Assembly: GCA_039602395.1 (NCBI GenBank) | Contig: JBCNJP010000003.1 | Span: forward strand, 23,109,896-23,173,895 | Reading direction: 5' to 3' | Source: Deinandra increscens subsp. villosa | Taxonomy: Eukaryota > Streptophyta > Magnoliopsida > Asterales > Asteraceae | Length of the DNA stretch: 64,000 nucleotides | Shown here: positions 11,889 to 22,621 of the stretch, piece after piece | Position numbering within the stretch: the stretch's first letter is position 1 | Layout of the letters: the number at the start of each line of letters is the position of its first letter | The notes under the pieces: generated by a model | The model's database searches: none | The model's input: only the letters and a program-made list of their open reading frames with translations | What the model was told of the DNA's origin: nothing | Program-made: the position numbers and the translations under genes

Positions 11889-12288
11889 CTAAGATCTAGC
11901 ATCCGACATATAGTCTTCATCATCAAAGAAGCTGCTGCTATCATCAGGAAACAGCTTTTGACCAGGCGGCAATCTCGGTCCCAACTCGGAGGTGTAGGTG
12001 GAATCCTTGTTCCGGATTAAATACACATTCAACTCTCTCTCTCTCCCTCTGGTCCCTGGAGATGAAGTTTCATATCCCCTACAACTTCGTTAGTGATGAA
12101 ATCAGCGTACTCAAGCCCATTTGTGATGGACAGAGGTGGGATCCTCCAGTAAATGAGGAAATAGCCAATCGATGTGTGGTTTAGATATTGCACCATTTGA
12201 TTCAGATCATGACAATTAAATGTGCGAATTTCGACATAGTCGACATAATCCACTGTAAGGATCGAAAACGGTCCAAACGCGATATCAA
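11889..12288 (-). pseudogene. orphan coding fragment with acidic C-terminus
   Basis: Directly outside the SIRE LTR, the minus strand encodes about 85 residues in one frame (includes FGPFSILTVDYVDYVEI and FLIYWRIPPLSI). After a shift inside a CT/GA microsatellite (about 12032-12050) a second frame gives RLPPGQKLFPDD, then an acidic tail ending DDEDYMSDARS and a stop at 11889-11891. The ORF formally extends to 12334, but bases above 12288 belong to the LTR. I do not recognise the protein. It may be the tail of another SIRE-type downstream ORF or a host fragment into which the element inserted. Confidence 0.45.
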
Positions 12289-12696
12289 TGTCTAGTAACA
12301 ACCGTGCGGAATCCGGTGTTACTAGATGATTCAAGCATAAGTAATAAATCTATAGAAAAGATGATAAAAAAACACGAATAAACCCAAGCTTTAATTAGAA
12401 GCACTTGATTAAAGCTTGGTTGCAACACACTTGAAGATTTCAAAATTCTCCTTGGAAGAATTTCGATTACACCTTGAGGAAACACAAAAACCAACAACCC
12501 TAAACAAGTAAACGAATTATCCTTATATAGGAAAACCTAGACTTGATGAACAAGTCACAAAATTTCGGCCCACATGCCCTATTCATGACCGAATCCACTA
12601 ACCCTCATTAACCCAATTACAAATTAGCCCAATTACATTTAAAGTAGCCCACAAGTATTTCTAATGCAAAAGCCTCACAAAATTACGATCTCAACA
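12289..12696 (-). repeat. 3' LTR of the SIRE element
   Basis: On the plus strand it runs from TGTCTAGTAAC to GATCTCAACA, so the sense (minus) strand starts TGTTGAGATC and ends CTAGACA, a proper TG...CA pair. The sense strand carries a TATA box (CCTATATAAGG, plus about 12520-12530). It is flanked internally by a purine tract and the end of a retroelement ORF. No second copy is in the window, so the length (408 bp) depends on the two termini alone. It is short for the SIRE lineage. Confidence 0.65.
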
Positions 12697-12708
12697 ATCT
12701 TCCCCTAG
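12697..12708 (-). other. polypurine tract of the SIRE element
   Basis: Plus strand ATCTTCCCCTAG, read on the sense strand as CTAGGGGAAGAT immediately before TGTTGAG. The position and composition are those of the plus-strand primer site. It begins 10 bases after the stop codon of the downstream ORF. Confidence 0.75.
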
Positions 12709-12717
12709 GATTTAGCA

Positions 12718-15687
12718 TTAGACAGCTTTCACTCTGAACTTCTTGGACAAATGCACAGTATCTGGATCATACCACAACTCCTTCTCCATAATTTATGCCA
12801 CAGCTCGAGTATAGCTCTTGGCATATTCTTGAGTTTCTTTAGAGCTTTCAATTTAATGCCTGTACAACACCAGTATGTCTTTCTTATAAAATCGCAACAA
12901 ATCATGAACTTCCATCACACTCATCGTCTTTGACTTGCAAATAATTTTGGCTTCGCCAGAATAGTCATTGTAAGCCCAAGTCTGGAAGTCATCCAAACAT
13001 CCTTCAAGATGCTTCATCGGTAGAGGAATGATTTTAGTCTTCTCTGTAGGTGGATACAATATGTTAGTGAAATTCTTCTTTCCATCCAATTTAAACACAC
13101 CCCTCTATTTCTTCGTGTAAGACTTCTTGTGTGGAAAGTTCTTAAATCTCTTGAAATTGCTAAGAACAGCATTCCTCAACTTCTTGTAGAAATGCTCAGC
13201 ATAGTCATTTCTGGACGGGTTGGAGAATTGTGCCTTGTATAACATCGTTAGATCCACAGTTGTCCATGAGTAGAACTGAGTCTAACATTTGTAGTACTCC
13301 AATGGATACTGACCCGTTCTTCTAACAACAAACATATTCTTCTCTCCATCAAACATCCAGAACTTCACATCTGATTTGATTCCTCTTTTATCATGATAAT
13401 GTTCACCCAACTGAATCAAGTACCTTTCCGGAGGATAAGCCAAAGTCTGTGCCTCCCAACTTCCATCAAACTCAGTAGTAGGCACTGTTATGTAATCTCT
13501 ATCTCTTGTGTCTGTGTCTTCATCGGTACCTTCAGGCATCACATGACCTGATGCATCTGGAATATCATCTTCAAAGTCAAACACAGGTGATTGTGAGGAA
13601 CCACTGGCACCTGAACTTCCTTCTTTATTCCTTAGATCTCCCTTTTCATCTTTCTTTGAATTTCCTTTAGCTGAATTCATCTGTCTGATCAACTGGTGTA
13701 GTTCTTTAAACTGCCTGGTAAATTCTCTGTTGATCTTTTTCTGATTCTCTAGCTTAGTATTGTGAACCTTTTGAATATCAATCAAATCTCCAATAAGTTC
13801 AGTCTGAGTTGCATTCTGAGCTTTCAATTCAACTATCACCGCTCTGAGTTCTCTTTCTAACCTGAATTCTGTTGTTTCTACAGCTTTTCCTTTGTCTTGG
13901 TGCTGTGGTTAGTGATGATGATGATGATGATTGACATGCAACTTGTGCTGGTAGATGGAGGCACTCGTGGGTCCAATCGTTTCCTTCTCGGGTCACTTAG
14001 GGCTTCTGTAAGGTGTTACGTAGCAATCTTCACTTTCTCAGTCAGATCTTCGGTAACAGAAGCACCGAGGGGAGGATCCTCTGTGGCTTTCTGTTTTCTT
14101 ATCAGTGGTATCTCAACAGTCTCAGTCTCTACTTCCTCAACCTCTATGTCATCAAGATAAGAATCATAGTTTATGGTGTCACTTTCATCAAAATGCAGAG
14201 CTCCAATCTGACACATCTTCCAGATCATAAGTCTTCCCAATCAGTACTATCTGAAATTTCAGTCACTGGTTTCTGAGAGGCAGGCACATTGTGTTCTTCT
14301 TCAACAACAGTCATTTCTTTGAATAGGAACCTCCTCTCTTGCAATCTGCAGCAAACTCTCCAAACTTGTTGCCAAATGGGACTTTATCAGATCAATTTCT
14401 TCTTGGGGTTTATCATAGTGAAAACCTCAATCCCCATTGGCTTAGTGTCATGTGTATCATTAGTCTTTCTCAAGGTTGGATATCTAGAATCCAGAGCCAA
14501 TTGAATGAACCTTGGGACTGCAGCAAATTTCTTATCCCTGGTCACTACTGCCTTGACATCTTCAAAAATCAACCTGGACCAGTTGAACCGAACCCCTCTA
14601 ACCAGTGACACCATAGCATGAGTGTGCACTTGGTTTAGCTGATCTGTTGAACTCTTCTTGGCAATTATGCACTTCTGCAAGTAGTGAGCCTAGCATTCTC
14701 CAATAAGGTGGAAGGAGAGCCTTCATAGTAGGTGGAGACACTGTATGGTATCCCATTTCCTTTAAACACTGGGTAACCATTTCTTTATCCAAAGCCATAG
14801 GATCAGCAGCAACATCTTTCAGTCTAAGAGCCTGTCTGAAATTCTCTTCAGTCAACACCACAGCTGTTCCTTGTATCTTGGCAATGATCTGCTTCCCATC
14901 ATCTAGATACAAATGCAGTCTTCCAGAATTCCTGTTGCATCCGCTTGCAAATGACAGGATTTGCTGTAAGGGCATAGTGTAGACAGCACCGTTTCAAACC
15001 TTCTATCATTGAACTTGTACTTCTCTCGGTACTCTGCAGGCGGGTCCAGCAAATAAGTGACTGTATTGTGATCTTTGACAAACTCAAAGTCCCTGCACTC
15101 ACAAACACAGATAAAATCCAAAACAGACAGAAATTTATCAGTCATAAAAATTTACTCGACAAACGGGCAGCATAACGGCTTAAAAATTAAAGGAAACCAT
15201 TTGAAACATATCATCAGGTACCTTTTCGATCGAAAACTAGGTTTTTGATCGAAAAGCATCCATCCGATTGTAAAGTCACTGATTACTGAGAATCCCTGAT
15301 CGAAAAGTGTAAGTCTCGATCGAAAAGCCTAAGCTCCGATCGAAAAGCATAGCTTTCGATCGGAAAGCTCAGTTTCCCTATCGAGAAGTCCCATAGTCAC
15401 CGATAACCGATTGATCGAAAAGTACCGGGGGCTGATCGAAAAGCTTCTCAGCCTGATCGAAAAGCCCCTAGTTTCGATCGAAAAGCCTCATCTTCTCCAT
15501 ATCGATACGTGCAACTCAATCAAACAACTAATTATCGAACGTTTTAACACATAAAATCAGTCCCAAACCTCTTTAATCACAGTTTTTCACCTGACCTAAC
15601 AAAAAAACTCAAGAAACTCAAGAAAAATTACACATACCCGGGTCGATCCTGTGAGGGTCTAGCTGCGCGCTTCAGTCGGGGCGCCAT
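12718..15687 (-). pseudogene. spliced downstream ORF of the SIRE element
   Basis: The first exon (15687-15638) encodes MAPRLKRAARPSQDRPG. A 545-bp intron (15637-15093, GT...AG) follows, and the second exon continues in frame with DFEFVKDHNTVTYLLDPP. The frame match across this junction supports the splice. The second exon then shows a conserved N-terminal domain (YREKYKFNDRRFETVLS, ENFRQALRLKDVAADP, KFAAVPRFIQLALDSRYPTL), an acidic linker, a coiled coil (about 13840-13690), and C-terminal W-x-[YF] modules (KFWMFDGEKN, TWAYNDYSGEA). It ends at TAA 12718-12720. Frame breaks near 14900, 14690, 14240, 13840, 13280 and 12855 make it a pseudogene. SIRE elements have such an ORF in the envelope position. 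I see no signal peptide or fusion peptide, so an envelope role is not supported by the sequence. Confidence 0.6.
15225..15490 (-). repeat. cluster of GATCGAAAAG motifs inside the intron
   Basis: About eleven copies of GATCGAAAAG or one-base variants occur in 260 bases, with common spacings of 19-23 bases. They lie wholly within the intron 15093-15637 of the downstream ORF. The extended CGATCGAAAAGC contains the palindrome CGATCG. Confidence 0.9.
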
Positions 15688-17302
15688 GGCTCAAAATTAA
15701 CACCGAGATGGTGTTTGGTGAAGGATTCTGACCAAGAGGGTGGAAATCGGATGATGGTTTCGGTGGCGGACGGCGGCAAATCGAAAAGGGGACAGCGGCG
15801 GCGGCGACGAGGGTAATGGAGGGTGTTCGGGTGACGGTTTTTGATGAGGGAGGTGGTGGTCGAGGTCGCAGAGTGGTGGCGAAGGTCGTGGTGGTGTGTC
15901 GATGGTGGTGGCAGCCGGTGGATGGTGGGTAGCAGTGATGGTGGATGGAGATTAGGGTTTAGAGGAGAAAAAGTGGTGAAGACGGAAATGGGGGGAGGGG
16001 GTCCGACCCTTCTCCTTTTTCTTTCAAATTTTTTTTTAAAAAAATTTACATCATCACCCCCTCTAAGTTTTAAAGTTGAACACTTGACATACAAACTTTA
16101 ACAAATCAAGACTTTTTCTCTTAATCAAACAGTCAAACTTAACCCCATTCTTTACTGAAAGCTTCCCCTGAACTCAAACCCGAGAGTGTTTATATCTGAC
16201 AGCTTAACATTAACTAACAAAAAAATAAATAAATAAAACAAAATTAAAGAATAATAAAATAAAAAAAATAAAAATAAAATAAAATAAAAATCTTAACCGA
16301 CTGAGTTTTGAGTGAAGAGGCATTGTGAGGGATCATACCAGATAGTCTGTGACTGAGGAACCCTTTTCAGCTTCAGTTACTTCGCGTGTTCAGGCGATTG
16401 CCGGTATTTTGGTCCATTTTTAAACTCGTTCCGCTTTCGCTTATTCAGGCAGTTTCATCACATGATTTATATTCTAGGGTTTATTAATTATGAACATCTA
16501 TCCAGGTCACACACATAAGTCCTAGGTATAAATTTGTACACTCTATCAAGTACACCTGGTTTCCGTACAACATTTTTCACGACACCTTTCCTTAAGCCTA
16601 ACATCATGCTCCAGACTGGGTTGAGAAAAGAAAGAATAGATCACGGAGGTTTTGTTGGATATTTTACAACGTCAACTGAATTTTTGAAACATTTTTGATA
16701 ATGCTCTCATCAGTGACAAGGCTAAAGGTTTTGGACACTTGAGGGTCTCTTTTGGTTGTGCACATTGGCATCTTTTGGGTTTATAAAGTATGTACAATGT
16801 GATCTTAAGTGTACGTGGATCAGGGAGGTTTCAGATCTCTGCTTTCGCAGAACAGAGGAGTCCTGACTCACGTAAAACATTCCCAGGTCATTGCTTACGC
16901 AAAGCAGAGGGAATGGGAGTTTTTTAAGCACGACATCAAAACTCAGAACTGGGCGTGTGTCTCAGGATTCTTGGTACACAGTCAAATAGAAATTTTACTA
17001 ACCTAAGTGTGTGCTTCCTATCAAGCATCATACGTTATCTTCAAGTGTTGTGATAAACCATACCTTTTGATTGATTGACAACAGAGCCTACCAAGCATAG
17101 TCGGCCATGAATCACAGCTTTTCACATCCACCTTACACGTGTCAGTCAGCAAACACAATTTAGAGGAAACATCAGATGTTTATTTTATATCTTCCCCTTG
17201 CTTTTAGAGTTTTAAAACACAAATAAAGAACACTATTTTTTGATTTTTTTAAATTAAATTAAAAGAGCAGATAACAGTTGTCAGATTACTCATCAAAGGC
17301 TA
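15688..17302. other. non-coding spacer between SIRE pol and the downstream ORF
   Basis: There is no convincing coding sequence here. The proline- and arginine-rich minus ORF at 15672-16094 and its plus-strand mirror arise from purine-rich GGTGGTGG and GGCGG runs. A-rich AAATAAAATAAAA repeats occur at about 16215-16292. The spacer would be the leader of a spliced mRNA for the downstream ORF, whose own first ATG is at 15687. Confidence 0.55.
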
Positions 17303-19023
17303 TCATTCGGAGGCCTTTGAGACACACTTCAAAATTTGCACTGGGAGGGGTTTTGTGAACATGTCCACCACATTGTCATCCGACTGCACCCGTTCTAAGT
17401 GAATGAGCCGGCGTTCATAGCAGTCCCGAATGAAGTGCGTTTTTATGTCAATGTGCTTGGTTTTAGAGTGCTGCACAGGATTTTTAACAATTTGTAATGC
17501 AGTATTATTATCACAGTAAATGGGAGTATCAAAGAAATTCAAACCGTAATCTCCCAGTTGATGCTGCAACCATACCACCTGTGAGTAGCATGCAGAGGCA
17601 GCCACGTATTCTGCTTCAGTTGTCGATTGCGACACCGTGTGCTGCTTCTTGCTTTGCCATGCCACCAACCTGTCACATAAGAATTGAGCTCCGGCAGATG
17701 TGGATTTCCTGTCAAGCTCATTACCACCATAATCACTGTCAGTGAAAGCATACAGATTAAATCCTGACTCTTTACGGTACCAGAGGCCCAGCCGTGGCTG
17801 ACCCTTCAAATATTTAAAAATAGGTTTAACAGCAGATAGATGAGAGAGTTTAGGATTAGCCTGATAACATGCGCATTGGCACACAGCAAGCATGATATCT
17901 GGGCGGCTGGCAGTCAAGTACATCAGGGAACCGATCATAGACCGATACATGTGCTCGCTCACTTTCTGATCGTCTGGATCTTTGGTAAGTGCAGGCCTGG
18001 CTGCCATGGGTGTGGAGACGGGCTTCGAATCCGTCATCTTGTACTTCTTATAGGATCTCTGAGACATACTTAGCTTGGTGGATAAGAATCCCGCTGTCAC
18101 TCTGCTTCACTTGCAATGCGAGGAAAAATTCCATTTCGCCCATTTGACTCATCTCAAATTTTGTTCGCATCACCTTCTCAAAATCTTTACACAATTCTTC
18201 GTTTGTTGACCCGAAGATGATGTCGTCCACATATACTTGAACCATGATTATATCATTTTCCACCTCCTTCCTGAATAGCGTCTGATCCACTATTCCTCTC
18301 GTGTACCCATGTGACTAAAAGATGATCAGTCAAAGTCTTGTACCATGACCGAGGGGCCTGGTGTAAGCCATACAAGGCTTTGTCTAGCTTGTACACATGA
18401 TAAGGGTGTTCTTCATCAATGAACCCAGGAGGTTGAGTAACATACACCTCTTCATCCATCTCAGCATATAGAAAGGCAGTTTTCACATCCAATTGGTAGA
18501 CAGTGAAATTCATGTAGGATGCATAAGCCAAGAAAACTCTTATTGCCTCAAGTCGAGCAACGGGTGCGTATACTTCATCATAATCAACCCCTTGAATCTG
18601 TTTGTGCCCTTGAACCACCAACCTGGCCTTATTTCTGACAATAATACCATTATCATCCTTTTTAATTCTTGTAAAGCCATCGAGTTGTGATGACCTTTTT
18701 GTCAGAAGGCCTCTCCACTAGCCTCCAAACTTGGAGCCTTGAGAATTGATTCAGCTCCTCATGCATGGCTTCTACCCAACTCGGATCAGTTAACGCCATT
18801 GTGATATTTGGAGGTTCAATTTGCGAGATAAAACAAGAATACATGCAATGATTGATATCCCCAGATTGACTTCTTGTTACCACCCCTGAAGCTAAAGGAC
18901 CTATGATGTTGTCCAAGGGGTGATATTTGTGGATCCTTGTTTCGGCAATGGCTTGAACAGGGATTTCCAGGAGGTAGGTTGGTTTGATCTGGTTCTTCAT
19001 TTGTGTCAGCTTCTCCTTCTGCA
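17303..19023 (-). pseudogene. pol: SIRE reverse transcriptase and RNase H
   Basis: RT starts in the fragment with VDYDEVYAPVARLEAIR, LDVKTAFLYAEMDEEVYV and LYGLHQAPRSWY, then the catalytic YVDD (QVYVDDIIFG, plus 18222-18233). RNase H follows with SRPDIMLAV, DSDYGGNELDRKSTSAG, SQSTTEAEYVAAS and the end DNVVDMFTKPLPVQIL, terminating at 17303. RT copies the element RNA and RNase H removes the RNA template. Frames change near 18640, 18270 and 18060, so a full product cannot be made. The final TGA is not followed by a readthrough-type context. The region is continuous with integrase upstream, the copia gene order. Confidence 0.85.
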
Positions 19024-20610
19024 TCAGCTACCTGAGATTGAATAGTCATCTGTGCCAGGGTTGTTGTCTGCCTCATTGTCAACATTAGTATCGACAGTTT
19101 CCTGTACTGGTGTAGTATCGGCTTCAGAGGCAGTGACCGGAGATTTTGTGATGGAGTGAGTTATTGATGGTCCTGAGATTGTGTCATCAAAAAGTTCTTC
19201 AGCTATGACTGGTTCCAATCCTAGCGGAAGAGAAAATTGGTTGTAGTCAAAAGCTTGAGCAGGACCCACTCCACCATCTGATGGATTTTCTTCTAGCCAA
19301 TCCACATTGGTAGACTCTATTACAATCCCGGTTGTTTTATTGAACACCCTGTAGGCTGAGCTGGCAGAGTAACCTACAAAATAACATTCATCAGATTTAG
19401 CAGCAAACTTTGGTAAATCAGTATTTACTAAAACAGTGCAAAGACACCCAAAGGCCCGAAGGTGCCCAATCCTGGGCTTGTCATGGTAGATCAATTCATA
19501 AGGGGTCTTTTGCTGTCGCTTATTGATAAGAACCCTGTTTTGGACATAACAAGCAGTGTTAACTGCCTCTGCCCAAAACATCGTCGGCAGCTTAGAATCA
19601 CACAGCATGGTACGAGCAGCTTCAATTAGAGTTCGGTTGCGACGCTCTGCTACACCATTTTGCTGAGGGGTATAGGGGGCACTATACTGATGTTCAACTC
19701 CTTTCTCAGCGCAGAATTCATCAATGATGCGATTCTTGAATTCCGTCCCGTTATCGCTCCTGATGGACTTCACCTTCAGATTCAACTTATTTTCATTAAG
19801 CTTGAGGAATGCAATCAGTATTCCTGCAACATCACTTTTCTTTGACAAAAAGAACACCCACGTGAAACGAGAAAAATCGTTAGTAATAACTAAGCAAAAT
19901 GCACATCGGTTAAGGCTTAACATACTGACTGGACCAAAGAGGTCCATGTGAAGCAGCTCCAGTACAGATGAGATTCTATTGTACACCTTTGGCTTATGTG
20001 GGCGTTTGTGCTGCTTCCCCTTAGCACATGCCACACATTTCTCCTTGAGCACAAAATCTTTGATTGGAAGGTCTTTGACAAGCCCTCCTCTTGCGAGTCG
20101 ATTCAGATTCTTCAGATTCATGTGCCCCAACCGCCTATGCCATAACTGAGCATGATTCTCAGCTGTTTTGGAGAGGAGACAAGCCACTTCAGTTGTGGGG
20201 GGTTTCTGCATGTTGAGAACATAGGAGTTCCCATATCTTGGTGTACGCATTAACACCCAATCATCCGGAATGGAGTACCCTGGTTTAAGAATGAGACATT
20301 CCTTGTTATTGAAAAGCACCGGGTACTCCCTATCACTGATTTGTGAAACACTTAACAAGTTGTGCTTCAACTGCTCTACATAGTTGACGTCATGGAAGCT
20401 GAGACATCCGTTTCTGACTGTTCCTTTCTAACTTATATATCCACCAACTCCTCCTGCGAACGATACATATCCTCCGTCAAATTGCTCCAAGTCTTGTAGT
20501 AGAGATATGTCGCCCGTCATATACCGGGAACAACCACTGTCAACATACCAAAGGTTGTTAACAGTCCTCCTGGGCTATCCCTGCATTCAAAGGAGATTAG
20601 TTAGTCTTGG
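19024..20610 (-). pseudogene. pol: SIRE protease and integrase
   Basis: The aspartic protease signature WYVDSGCSRYMTGD is at about 20530-20570, followed by an in-frame TAG at 20428-20430. From there one open frame (20370-19024) covers the integrase. It has the zinc-binding HHCC region (HRRLGHMNLKNL through CVACAKGKQHKRPH) and the catalytic core with LLHMDLFGPV, IRSDNGTEFKN and PQQNGVAERRNRT (the D, D and E residues). A C-terminal GYSASSAYRVFN region and an acidic tail follow. Protease matures Gag-Pol, and integrase joins cDNA to the chromosome. The catalytic residues are present, so decay is due to the stop and to frameshifts at both ends. Confidence 0.85.
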
Positions 20611-22621
20611 GTACCTAGGCCTTAATGGGTCTGGGTGAAAGTTGGTCAGTTTTGGCTGAACTTAAACTGTCCCTTGTGTTGTCCTGCCTGGGACGGTGTT
20701 TTTCTTTCCCAAGCTCCTGAGGCCCTTTTGATGGATTTTTATTTTTTGTTTGGTTTTTTGAATGTTCACCTCTTGAAAATAAGTGGAGTGTTTTTTATAC
20801 ACCCCAGTAGGCTTGAAGGACAGATTTACCAGTTTTGGAATGTTCCACCTGTCATCCTTCCTCCAACCATTTGATTTAGCCAAACCAACTGGGTTTGGAT
20901 GGATGGGTGATCTAGAAACAGATTTGAAAACAGATTTTAAAACTGGTTTTGGGGATTCAACAGATTTTGGTCTCCAAGCTGTTTTGACTGATTTCTGAGA
21001 TGCTTTGTTTTCTTTAAAAAATGGTCTTTGGTTGTTGCCTAGGAGCCTTGGGTTTCTGATGTACTTTGTGACTCTGAGGTGCTGATTTCTGCACCTTGGG
21101 TCTTGAAGGACCGGGCCTTGGAGTTGGGTCACTTTGTTTTTGGACCTTTGGAATGGGTCTCTGATGAACCCTCTTGGGATAATAGGGTTCATATGGCCGG
21201 TGTAAACAGTTTCTTGCCACGTGTCCTGGTCTACCACAGACATGGCAAGATTGTTTCTTTGGGTATGCGGGAGCCTGTTGTTGGTTTCGCCCAGTGGATA
21301 TCCAAGTTGGTTTTGAACAATTTTTGTGAATCCAATGGGTTTTACCGTGGGGCTTTGTGGTCAAAATGTACTCCCGCTGCACCGGCTTAAACTGATCATA
21401 TGCAGAATTAATCTCTGGGTACGGGACAAAATCATGAGGTCTAATGTCCCGCAATTTCTGCACGTTTTGGTCACGACTGACATTATTTTCAGGAAGCTTC
21501 ACACCAGATAAAACATCATTTTTGGAGTTAGGACCAGCAACCTGTGGTCCCTTACCCTTTCTTAAAATCTTAACAGTTCTTAAGGGTTTTACAGGTTTAG
21601 CATCACATTTACCAATAAGTAAACACACCACAATCAGAAGTTTTATCACACAAGACTAGACTCGGAAGTTTTTGACTCAATCTTAACAGAAGATTCAAGT
21701 TTCTCAAAATTCAAAGTTTTTATAAAAATCATCATAATTAGACTTCATGGGACTCTTAGAGGACTCCTTGCAATTCACTACCCCTGCTTCTTTATTACCT
21801 TTATAAGCACAACAAGTAGAATTGTTAGTAATGTTAGAAACAGGAGCAGAAATCTTAATAGGGCATGCAACAAGTTTTTTTTGTCAATTTCTGTTTTAAC
21901 TTCTAAAGTGGTCTTAGAGATTTCATGATCATGAATCATTTCATGCATTAAAGGCATTGGGACAGAGTGCATGGATTTTTCATTGCTATCATCTACACCA
22001 AACCCTAATCCTGTGAGCCCTTTAACATGCCTCATTCTAGTATCTGTATTGTAAAAAAGAGAACTCGCCTTCAGCATTTCAGACACAATCTTGTCATTAC
22101 GTTCAATTTTGTTTTGAGAGGTTCCTAATTTTGCTTTAAGTTCATCTACCTCTTTGGTTAACTCCTCAACTTTAGAGTTAGTGATTCTAAGACATGCATT
22201 TTTATCACACATTTGATTTTGAAGACTTCTAATATCTAAATTTAGCAGCTTCCAGTTTTTCTCTGAATATCCTACTCTTATCTTTATACTCCCTAAGGTC
22301 TCTAGCAGTTAATTCATGATTTAGGGTTTCATTGATGAACTTACGTTCCCAGTCTTTACATTCATTAAACACAGTTTGACATTTAGAGTTTGAACATACC
22401 TCATTACTGCTGGCTTGAGACCCTGGAGTGATGTCTTCCATGAACGCATGGTGAAAGACTTCAACGGCTTCTTTCTGTGCTTCTTCTTCTGCAAGGAGGG
22501 CCACATGATCAAGCGTCAGACTCAAATCTTCCACTTGAGTCGTCCAATCATATCCTGGTGTGTGCTGGACCACCAGTGCCTTGTCATTCTTCACTGTCTC
22601 CTTTCTCATGCCTTCACTTCT
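20611..22621 (-). pseudogene. gag: SIRE gag, 5'-truncated
   Basis: Three overlapping minus-strand pieces carry a helical region (LEKAKF-like coil in 22600-22230, KVEELTKEVDELKAKLG near 22150) and a basic nucleocapsid with the knuckle CHVCGRPGHVARNC (21206-21247, exact C-X2-C-X4-H-X4-C). A lysine/proline-rich region follows. Gag forms the particle and packages RNA. Frame changes occur near 22230, 21780 and 21010. The N-terminal capsid part is lost at 22621, where TGTCACACC begins. Confidence 0.8.

Larger units (their letters stand above)
12289..22621 (-). mobile_element. Ty1/copia SIRE-Maximus element, 5'-truncated
   Basis: Reading leftwards: gag (22621-20611), protease and integrase (20610-19024), reverse transcriptase and RNase H (19023-17303), a 1.6-kb non-coding spacer, a spliced downstream ORF (15687-12718), a polypurine tract and the 3' LTR. 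The presence of an ORF after pol and the pol sequence type (RSMIGSLMYLTASRPDIM, DRKSTSAGAQFL) place it in SIRE/Maximus. Frameshifts and stops occur throughout, so it is inactive. The 5' part (5' LTR, primer site, gag start) is missing: gag is cut at 22621, where an unrelated LTR starts. Confidence 0.82.

Noticed and set aside
12029..12334. Single ORF across the SIRE LTR end
   Set aside because: The first ~46 bases are LTR sequence, so the genuine coding part begins only at 12288.
15672..16094. Proline/arginine-rich minus ORF
   Set aside because: Produced by GGTGGTGG and GGCGG runs. It overlaps the real first exon (15638-15687) in another frame.
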